From Methanobrevibacter sp. (GTDB taxonomy: Archaea; Methanobacteriota; Methanobacteria; Methanobacteriales; Methanobacteriaceae), in the NCBI GenBank assembly GCA_017434555.1, contig JAFRFB010000097.1, positions 108,972-172,971 on the forward strand: a stretch of 64,000 nucleotides of DNA, given 5' to 3'. The first letter of the stretch is position 1. Every line of letters begins with the position of its first letter. The position numbers were made by a program, and so were the translations under genes. The notes below the pieces were generated by a model, which had not been told where the DNA came from, did no database searches, and saw nothing but the letters and a program-made list of their open reading frames with translations. Below, piece after piece: positions 58,550 to 64,000 of this stretch.

Positions 58550-59200
58550 TTAGACACCCTTGTAAGCCTTGACGACTTCCTCGAATTCAGTGTCGAGAGC
58601 GACAGTTTCGATGGTCTGAGTGCCCTTACCACCCTTACCGGTGATTTCGGCAATTTCCTGCTTAGCTTCGATGTGGAACTGAGTGGTCTTGACTTCACTT
58701 TCGATTTCAGCAATCATGGCGTTGCAATCGATACCGAAATCGCCAATCTTGTTGCGGTCGCACATCTTGAGTGTATCGATCTGGACCTGGAGAGCAGTGA
58801 GCTTGGCTTCGATGAGAGCCTTGTTGGTGTCGATGTTCTTGAGAGTATCGCGAACCTGGACACACTGCTTTTCTGTGTTCTGCCAAGCAGTTTCGATGGT
58901 GTCACGAGCAGTCTTCATGCCCTTATAAACAATATACTTAATCTTAGCTTCATCGAGCTTGTCAGCAGCGATGAGAGATTCGTAGACACGCTTGCTAGTA
59001 GCGGTCTTTTCGTCAAGTTCCTCGAACTTGGCCTTGAGTTCCTTAGCGTTGACCAGCATATCTTCAGCCGACTTAATATACTGAGCGGCATTCTTATTAT
59101 ACTGATAACGGATTTCCTCAATCTTATCCTTGGTGGAGATGAGGCCTTCGAGACCACGCTGAGCCTTGTGAGCGAAGATTTTGAAGATATTGAAAGACAT
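58550..59200 (-). CDS. PspA/IM30-like coiled-coil protein
   Basis: 216 aa, almost wholly helical coiled coil: FKIFAHKAQRGLEGLISTKDKIEEIRYQYN, NAKELKAKFEELDEKTATSKR, LTALQVQIDTLKM, ESEVKTTQFHIEAKQEIAEI. Length and the start MSFNIFKIFAHKAQ... resemble PspA/Vipp1, which coat and stabilise stressed membranes, but the conserved PspA loops are not evident. GC-richer, highly biased codons (CTC, GAC, AAG) like hsp20, so probably abundant. It might otherwise be a virion scaffold-type coiled coil. Confidence 0.5.
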   Translation of the reverse strand: MSFNIFKIFAHKAQRGLEGLISTKDKIEEIRYQYNKNAAQYIKSAEDMLVNAKELKAKFEELDEKTATSKRVYESLIAADKLDEAKIKYIVYKGMKTARDTIETAWQNTEKQCVQVRDTLKNIDTNKALIEAKLTALQVQIDTLKMCDRNKIGDFGIDCNAMIAEIESEVKTTQFHIEAKQEIAEITGKGGKGTQTIETVALDTEFEEVVKAYKGV

Positions 59201-59257
59201 AGTTTGTTTCCTTATGTTAATTGTTGAATTGTTTTATTGTTTTTTGTTTATGTGCAT

Positions 59258-59286
59258 AATATAGTAATTATTATCGCACTTGTAAA
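59258..59286 (-). promoter_or_regulatory. Vegetative promoter of the PspA-like gene
   Basis: Minus strand TTTACA (59281-59286), 17-nt spacer, TATATT (59258-59263). Confidence 0.72.
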
Positions 59287-59294
59287 CCCCCTGA

Positions 59295-59738
59295 TTATAA
59301 AAATTTTATGCAGGCAACCTTATTGGGATCTACTTTATATTTAAGGTGCTTGTTGAGACGCTTAATCTCATCATTTTTTATATCAGTTAATGCATTATAT
59401 ACTTCTGGAATGCAACATCCGCGAGTACTATGGCAATATTCAAATATCGGTGCGGTTCGAGCATCAAATCGTTCCGAAAATTCTTTAATATATTCTAGTT
59501 CTTCTTCGGATGAATATTGTATTGTATTACCGTAGAAATCTACAGTTCCAATAACCGGATGTTCAAGTTCCTTTAAATAATCATTAAAGTCTTCAATAGT
59601 ATTTTCTAATACCGTACTAAAGAGAGTTTCGTCTACGGGCTTTTCTTTCGTGCTATATTTAATAATATTGCACAAACAAGCAGCTCTTACAGTATGATCT
59701 TCTCTAGGTATCGGCGGTAATGCTGTTCCTGGACCCAT
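59295..59738 (-). CDS. Unknown soluble protein, paralogue of 59751
   Basis: 147 aa. Pro-rich start MGPGTALPPIPRED. Element IEDFNDYLKELEHPVIGTVDFYGNTI (about 48-73) matches the downstream neighbour's NEYNELLKPHDYPIIGYADFFNIKI, and the C-ends RLNKHLKYKVDPNK / WLNKHIVYKLDNEN also align. Last gene of the operon starting at 63620. TTGGAGAA ribosome-binding site. Confidence 0.6.
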   Translation of the reverse strand: MGPGTALPPIPREDHTVRAACLCNIIKYSTKEKPVDETLFSTVLENTIEDFNDYLKELEHPVIGTVDFYGNTIQYSSEEELEYIKEFSERFDARTAPIFEYCHSTRGCCIPEVYNALTDIKNDEIKRLNKHLKYKVDPNKVACIKFL

Positions 59739-59750
59739 ATATTCTCCAAA

Positions 59751-60254
59751 TTACGAATAATAATAACCGTCTATATTAAGATATGTATTTTCATTATCTA
59801 ATTTATAGACAATATGTTTATTTAACCATTCAATTTCTGATGCTTTTAATCTATGAATAGTATTAACAACTGTGCTTATATACGTTCCAACTTTATATTC
59901 TGGAAGTCGATTAATATGCCACATAAGACTTTCAGCTGCGGTTTTAATAAATGATTTTTCTATCTCAGTTGTTACTGGAATTTTAATATTAAAAAAATCA
60001 GCATAACCGATAATTGGATAATCATGTGGTTTCAAAAGCTCATTATACTCATTAAGTAATAAAGGCAAAAGATTCTTAAAAATACTTTCACCTTCATCAC
60101 GTCTGGTTACTTTGAAATAACCTTTTTCAGTATGAACTAAACCTTTATAAGTATAATATTTTTCGCCATTAATACGTTCCACCTGCGGATAACCTTTATA
60201 TTTTGGTTTTTTAGGTTGTGGTGGAGGTGGAACTGGACAAGGTGGATATGACAT
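59751..60254 (-). CDS. Unknown soluble protein with Pro-rich start
   Basis: 167 aa from ATG 60254 (MSYPPCPVPPPPQPKK), chosen for TTAGGA 8 nt upstream; ATG 60284 overlapping the previous gene would add 10 residues. Contains NEYNELLKPHDYPIIGYADFF, shared with 59295. The NEYNELL part also recurs at the C-termini of the membrane proteins upstream (INEFNKLL, IDEYNKLV). Confidence 0.6.
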   Translation of the reverse strand: MSYPPCPVPPPPQPKKPKYKGYPQVERINGEKYYTYKGLVHTEKGYFKVTRRDEGESIFKNLLPLLLNEYNELLKPHDYPIIGYADFFNIKIPVTTEIEKSFIKTAAESLMWHINRLPEYKVGTYISTVVNTIHRLKASEIEWLNKHIVYKLDNENTYLNIDGYYYS

Positions 60255-60276
60255 ACTGTTTCCTAATATTTCTCTA

Positions 60277-60858
60277 TCAATCATTTAGTAATTTATTAAA
60301 TTCATTAATCATTCCTCGTTCGGGAGTTTTTGGTCTATAAATTGTCTTACATGCAATATAATCAATAAAATGACCACAAAGATGGAATATACCAATAATA
60401 GAAGAAACTACTCCCAAAACTATTAAACCCGGAATAATGGCAAATGATAAAATTAAAAAACTCCAGTAACAAATACTAAGTTTAATAGATGCTGCAGTTC
60501 CATCTTTAATATCTTGCCAATCATCGGCTGGTCTATAATCTGTATCATCTTTTAATAATCTCTGTTTTTCCTTATATTGCCGACACCAATCATCATAATT
60601 ACTGGCAGTAATAGCCATCATAACAAGAGAAAATGTACAAGAACATAATATTGTTACATATGGCCATATCATTCCGTTTCTTTTGAAATAAAGAAAAAAA
60701 TTATTTTGAATAATATTTGTATTTTGTTCCAAAATACTAGCGGCTGATATGATTACCATGAAACCACAAAATATTATTGCAACACTTTGAAGCAAACACA
60801 TATACCATTCATTCCAAGCATCTCCATTTAAAAGTGCATTATTAATTTTTCTTACCAT
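60277..60858 (-). CDS. Small multi-spanning membrane protein, tandem family
   Basis: 193 aa. About four hydrophobic helices: LLQSVAIIFCGFMVIISAA, MIWPYVTILCSCTFSLVMMAI, LSICYWSFLILSFAIIPGLIVLGVVSS and a fourth near IIGIFHLCGHF. Cytoplasmic C-tail RPKTPERGMINEFNKLLND ends in the family motif. It overlaps the previous gene by 7 nt. Confidence 0.62.
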   Translation of the reverse strand: MVRKINNALLNGDAWNEWYMCLLQSVAIIFCGFMVIISAASILEQNTNIIQNNFFLYFKRNGMIWPYVTILCSCTFSLVMMAITASNYDDWCRQYKEKQRLLKDDTDYRPADDWQDIKDGTAASIKLSICYWSFLILSFAIIPGLIVLGVVSSIIGIFHLCGHFIDYIACKTIYRPKTPERGMINEFNKLLND

Positions 60859-61397
60859 GGTTGTGTCCCCACTAGTTTATTGTATTCGTCAATAATAGTT
60901 TTCTTGTATTTTTCTGGAGATTTCTTCCTATAACTGTTAAGCATATTACTAACAGATAATTTATTATGGAATGCTATAGCACATTCACACAAGAAAGCGA
61001 AGAATCTTGCAGAATTCATAACAATAACTAATATAATTGAGATAGGTGCAAATATAATACTTCCACCGAACAAGATATTACAACCAAGATAGAAAATACT
61101 TTCAAAATACGATTTATCATTATGTTCATAATAATAATCTCTATATTTATCCATTGCAAAGAATAGACAGAGGTCACCAACAATGAACAGAATAATAGGT
61201 AATACAATAGCCCACCAATGTTCATGCAAAAAATTGTGCATAAAGATAGTGCTTGGCCATGCATTTCGTTGTAAATTACCAAGACCATTAATAAGAAGAT
61301 ATAATGAAGCAACGACTTGGAAAATTATTTCAATCGAAACGACTCCAACCCACCATTCTTGTCCTTTGAAAAAGTAATCTTTTAAAAACTTCTGCAT
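60852..61397 (-). CDS. Small multi-spanning membrane protein, tandem family
   Basis: 181 aa. Helices VVSIEIIFQVVASLYLLING, HWWAIVLPIILFIVGDLCLFFAM and LGCNILFGGSIIFAPISIILVIVM, then C-tail SYRKKSPEKYKKTIIDEYNKLVGTQPW. The tail motif IIDEYNKL aligns with INEFNKLL and INTYNNFL of its neighbours. Confidence 0.62.
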   Translation of the reverse strand: MQKFLKDYFFKGQEWWVGVVSIEIIFQVVASLYLLINGLGNLQRNAWPSTIFMHNFLHEHWWAIVLPIILFIVGDLCLFFAMDKYRDYYYEHNDKSYFESIFYLGCNILFGGSIIFAPISIILVIVMNSARFFAFLCECAIAFHNKLSVSNMLNSYRKKSPEKYKKTIIDEYNKLVGTQPW

Positions 61398-61406
61398 ATA
61401 TTCTCC

Positions 61407-61712
61407 TTATTTAAAGACCATTGGAACGGCCGACATTGGAAGTGGTTTATTAGGAATTGCTTTACAACATTGCGGTGATTGTTCTTTATATGATGAACGA
61501 ACTTTTTCTGCAGCTAAATGACCTTTGTATTCCAGAATACTTTGTTCATATAACTTAGCACGTTTTTCAACCATGATTTCATGATTCGCTTTATTAGAGT
61601 AAATATCTATAGAAAATCCAGTTACTAATAGAGCAATCAAAAGAATTGCTCCAACAATCGATGTTACTGTATAGTAATCATCATAATTTAATCTATGATT
61701 TTTTGTTCTCAT
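61407..61712 (-). CDS. Small single-spanning membrane protein
   Basis: 101 aa. N-terminal RTKNHRLNYDDYY, one helix TSIVGAILLIALLVTGFSIDIY, then a basic helical region and a C-end with CCKAIPNKPLPMSAV. It sits in the tandem membrane-protein operon but lacks the shared C-tail. Confidence 0.55.
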   Translation of the reverse strand: MRTKNHRLNYDDYYTVTSIVGAILLIALLVTGFSIDIYSNKANHEIMVEKRAKLYEQSILEYKGHLAAEKVRSSYKEQSPQCCKAIPNKPLPMSAVPMVFK

Positions 61713-61715
61713 GGT

Positions 61716-62228
61716 TTAGTTCCTTTTTAAATGGTTATTAAGGTTACTGATAACGTCAGGAAGTATTCTACTAACTCTATCATTAATATCAGTCATTGCT
61801 TCAATCTTTTTCTTTTTATGATTTTTTGGAAATAAGAAAATAAAAGTTAGTATTTCTACTATTGGTATAATATAATACCAATAACTACTGGAATTTGCCG
61901 ATATAATAGCACTTATAATTCCAATCAATCCCAAATAAGCAACAACAATTAAAAGTCTATCAATCCATTGAATAATAATAGATGTTGTTTCCTGGTATTC
62001 AATCATTTTTGGCGCATAGAACTTAGTATCAATTTGTTCAATATCATATGTACTCAAATGATATTTAGCATTAAGATCCTTAAGCGATTCTGGAATTCCT
62101 CCACACCAACAATGTGTTTCTTTTACCGGTTCTTTTACTGTTTTTGTTATAGTTTGCGATGGTATTCCCATAATTGCTAATACAATACAGAATACTATCA
62201 CTAGTTCTGAGATGACTTTTATAAGCAT
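61716..62228 (-). CDS. Small membrane protein, tandem family
   Basis: 170 aa. Helix 1 VISELVIVFCIVLAIMGI (signal-like), a periplasmic region with HCWCGGIPESL, then LLIVVAYLGLIGIISAIISA and YYIIPIVEILTFIFLF, and tail KNHKKKKIEAMTDINDRV...ISNLNNHLKRN. The end NLNNHLKRN is a diverged form of the family tail. Confidence 0.58.
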   Translation of the reverse strand: MLIKVISELVIVFCIVLAIMGIPSQTITKTVKEPVKETHCWCGGIPESLKDLNAKYHLSTYDIEQIDTKFYAPKMIEYQETTSIIIQWIDRLLIVVAYLGLIGIISAIISANSSSYWYYIIPIVEILTFIFLFPKNHKKKKIEAMTDINDRVSRILPDVISNLNNHLKRN

Positions 62229-62245
62229 TGATATGCTCCTATGTT

Positions 62246-62767
62246 TTAGTTTCTAAGAAAGTTGTTATAGGTATTTATCATTTCTTTTTCTGTTTTTTCC
62301 CGAACAATCATTTTTTCTTTTGTTTTTCTTGGTGCGAATAACATAAAGAAATGCTCAAGACAGAAATTAACTGCATAGAATAAATACTTAGTAATATCAT
62401 AAAGAAGAATAAATGGCATTACTATAAGCAATGCACCACTGCAAGTAGCAAATACCCAAAAATACCCAGCAACTAAGAATCTTCGATCATCATCTGCCTT
62501 ATAGTGTGAATCAGCAAATAATGTAAAAACGCCGAAAACAATAGAAATTATTACAATGATAAGTCCGATTAACCAAATTTTATCACCCGGTTGTGCGATA
62601 AGTGAAAGGTTACCCATTTCTACTGGAGTTGTAGCAAAATAATCAACACCAGTAATAATGCTTAAAACAATAATACCCATAACAGATAAAACTGTTAAAG
62701 CATATGAAAATTCATTATAATTAGCGTCAGTAATTGATTTACTAGTATCTTTGAGTAATTTAATCAT
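62246..62767 (-). CDS. Small multi-spanning membrane protein, tandem family
   Basis: 173 aa. Helices YALTVLSVMGIIVLSIITGV, IWLIGLIIVIISIVFGVFTLF, YFWVFATCSGALLIVMPFILLY; C-tail RKTKEKMIVREKTEKEMINTYNNFLRN with the shared motif. It shares one base with the next gene upstream. Confidence 0.62.
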   Translation of the reverse strand: MIKLLKDTSKSITDANYNEFSYALTVLSVMGIIVLSIITGVDYFATTPVEMGNLSLIAQPGDKIWLIGLIIVIISIVFGVFTLFADSHYKADDDRRFLVAGYFWVFATCSGALLIVMPFILLYDITKYLFYAVNFCLEHFFMLFAPRKTKEKMIVREKTEKEMINTYNNFLRN

Positions 62768-62958
62768 TATGGATTTTCTCCTTTGACAAATTTGTCAAGA
62801 AGTTCTAAGAATTTATCTTCTTCTAAAAAGAATGGATCTTGTCCATACCAGCCGAAGAAGTTGAACATAAACTGTCCAAAACGCCAATCTGGAAAATGAG
62901 TGATATGGACAGTTTGAAGTTTTTGATAAAAATCGTAAAGACGATTCGGGTCTCGCAT
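62767..62958 (-). CDS. Small soluble protein in the membrane-protein operon
   Basis: 63 aa, aromatic-rich (FYQKLQTVHITHFPDWRFGQFMFNFFGWYGQDPFF), no membrane helix. It shares single bases with both neighbouring genes, so the three are translationally coupled. No family recognised. Confidence 0.55.
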   Translation of the reverse strand: MRDPNRLYDFYQKLQTVHITHFPDWRFGQFMFNFFGWYGQDPFFLEEDKFLELLDKFVKGENP

Positions 62959-63587
62959 TAGTAACCTCTACACTTTTCTTTCATAAGAGAAATGAATACT
63001 TCATTAATAGGATCATCTGTTTTTCTGATAGTATCAGTTCTTCTTGGAGTTAAACGATAACGAGAACCCGTTGGTCTTTGATAAGCAGTAATAACAGGTT
63101 GCTGTGTCTGTCTAGCAATCTGACTAACAAGATCCATTGCTTCATGATAGCTTGTCAGAACGTCTTTAGGACCATTATCAGTAGATTCAGTTTTAACAAC
63201 CTTTACCTTATCATAAGCAGGTCTGAAATCACTAAATAAATCCTGTTCATCGATATACTTATCATATTCTTTATCAAATGTAGAAGCATTATCAAGAATA
63301 GATGGCTTACCAGTTCCAAGGAACCGATTGAGCTTATACCATACTTCCGGTAATTTCTTATTATACTTGTTTACGAATTCGTCTTCCCTTTTCTTTTTAG
63401 TAGACCATTTCCAAATATAAGCAAGCAATGTAGTGACGATTAAACCGACAAACATTAGCGGAGCGATAAGAACGCAGGCAATCTTAGGGTCATCCTTGAC
63501 ATCAATCATTTTCTGTTCTTTTAAGAACCGAATGATTAAACGACAGCCGATGTATGAGGCAAAGTAGATTAGAAGTAATTTGAGCAT
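62958..63587 (-). CDS. Membrane protein with cytoplasmic tail, first gene of the operon
   Basis: 209 aa. Helices LKLLLIYFASYIGCRLIIRF and IACVLIAPLMFVGLIVTTLLAYIW, then STKKKREDEFVNKYNKKLPEVWYKLNRFLG (family motif FVNKYNKKL here internal) and a long soluble tail with a Thr/Arg-rich end (YRLTPRRTDTIRKTDD). Promoter at 63620. Confidence 0.6.
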   Translation of the reverse strand: MLKLLLIYFASYIGCRLIIRFLKEQKMIDVKDDPKIACVLIAPLMFVGLIVTTLLAYIWKWSTKKKREDEFVNKYNKKLPEVWYKLNRFLGTGKPSILDNASTFDKEYDKYIDEQDLFSDFRPAYDKVKVVKTESTDNGPKDVLTSYHEAMDLVSQIARQTQQPVITAYQRPTGSRYRLTPRRTDTIRKTDDPINEVFISLMKEKCRGY

Positions 63588-63619
63588 TTTTTTATCCTTT
63601 TTTATGTTTTACTAAATAT

Positions 63620-63648
63620 AATATAGAAAAAAGAACCACTTTTGTAAA
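63620..63648 (-). promoter_or_regulatory. Combined terminator and promoter of the membrane-protein operon
   Basis: Minus strand TTTACA (63643-63648), 17-nt spacer, TATATT (63620-63625). AAGAACCA/TGGTTCTT hairpin plus T-tract encloses the -35 box and terminates pncB. Confidence 0.75.
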
Positions 63649-63688
63649 TGGTTCTTTTTAATTTTTATCTGGCGAATATTTTTGCAGA

Positions 63689-64000
63689 TTACGGTGTTTT
63701 AATTACGACCATTCCGCCCTTCCACTGGTCAAGCGGAATATACTCAAATACGCTCTTAACGTATTCGACATATGCCGGGGATTCGCACATATTCTTTTCC
63801 GGGCAATCGCTAAGCTTAACGACATCTCTACCATTAACCTTAACAACCTTCATAACCATGGAAAGCGGCTTAATACCAGCAGTCTCAGTTACAAGATTTG
63901 CCATGAAATAAGTACCGATACCGAAGCTAATCTTGATACGACCATTGAAATGCTGTGCAATCTTAATTGCCTTATCAACGTCGAGAGAATCAGACCAGCA
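63689..64000 (-). CDS. pncB: Nicotinate phosphoribosyltransferase, C-terminal part
   Basis: The frame is open from the window edge to TAA at 63689; the N-terminus lies outside. WSDSLDVDKAIKIAQHFNGR, then KISFGIGTYFMANLV, KPLSMVMKVVKVNGRDVVKLSD and CPEKNMC match the PncB region SDSLDPDKAL...FNGR...SFGIGTNF...KPMNMVIK...NGRPVAKLSD. PncB converts nicotinate and PRPP to nicotinate mononucleotide, the entry to Preiss-Handler NAD+ synthesis. NadE (55914) performs the last step. The ATG inside MANLV is not the true start. Confidence 0.88.
   Translation of the reverse strand, partial: CWSDSLDVDKAIKIAQHFNGRIKISFGIGTYFMANLVTETAGIKPLSMVMKVVKVNGRDVVKLSDCPEKNMCESPAYVEYVKSVFEYIPLDQWKGGMVVIKTP

Noticed and set aside
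58673..59227. 184-codon frame antisense to the PspA-like gene
   Set aside because: A mirror of the biased codons of the real gene; no ribosome-binding site or promoter.
1..64000. Prophage or integrated element
   Set aside because: No integrase, attachment repeats or bacterial housekeeping genes; all regions fit a lytic T4-like plan.

Overview
The window is 64 kb of an AT-rich, tightly packed genome from a large T4-like (Straboviridae-type) myovirus. Evidence for this is a T4-type replication and recombination block (UvsW, UvsX, gp41-type helicase, gp32-type single-strand binding protein), T4-type late promoters (TATAAATA) before virion genes on both strands, tail-fibre and baseplate-like genes, and many homing endonucleases. 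The host is probably a strict anaerobe, because the phage carries the oxygen-independent ribonucleotide reductase pair NrdD/NrdG. Early-type promoters read TT(G/T)ACA-N17-TATATT(TG), which fits a TAnnTTTG -10 box, and one lipoprotein begins C-S-K-D-D. Both features point to Bacteroidota or a relative, but this is inference. TAG and TGA are used as ordinary stops.

Layout. 1-1.4 kb: 3' part of a minus-strand adhesin. 1.5-1.85 kb: a promoter followed by an unidentified structured RNA. 1.85-15.8 kb: replication and recombination genes on the plus strand, interrupted by four mobile endonuclease genes. The uvsW helicase gene is fractured: its two halves carry the N and C parts of a split intein, with a free-standing endonuclease gene between them. 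16.9-22.3 kb: late genes (three adhesins, a glycosyltransferase, a candidate internal head protein). 22.4-26.8 kb: an SPFH/flotillin protein, a primase-like protein and a PD-(D/E)XK nuclease. 26.9-30.6 kb: baseplate-like late genes. 30.7-32.8 kb: a decayed endonuclease inserted against a gene remnant, a small lipoprotein, an HNH nuclease. 33-39 kb: NrdD, a SemiSWEET-like transporter, two short proteins resembling the C-terminal half of T4 gp23, another endonuclease, NrdG. 39-40.9 kb: four minus-strand genes whose products share a leader ending in (L/I)-x-E, probably packaged head proteins. 40.9-48.5 kb: long tail fibres.

48.5-64 kb is almost entirely minus strand: Hsp20, Nudix hydrolase, RNA ligase, a YdjM-like membrane protein, a complete tmRNA gene with a GIY-YIG endonuclease beside it, NAD+ synthetase (NadE), a PARG-type macrodomain protein, a PspA-like coiled-coil protein, an operon of at least five related small membrane proteins, and at the edge nicotinate phosphoribosyltransferase (PncB).

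Themes. (1) Homing endonuclease genes use highly AT-rich codons and sit behind leaders in which the ribosome-binding site is paired in a long stem while a late promoter lies inside the loop, as known for T4 I-TevI. (2) Many intergenic gaps merge terminator and promoter: the -35 box lies in the terminator hairpin and the -10 box directly after the T-tract. (3) Several transcripts look leaderless, with the promoter 4-10 nt before ATG. (4) NadE, PncB, a Nudix enzyme and a PARG-type hydrolase suggest that the phage manages the NAD+/ADP-ribose pool, possibly against NAD-depleting defences.
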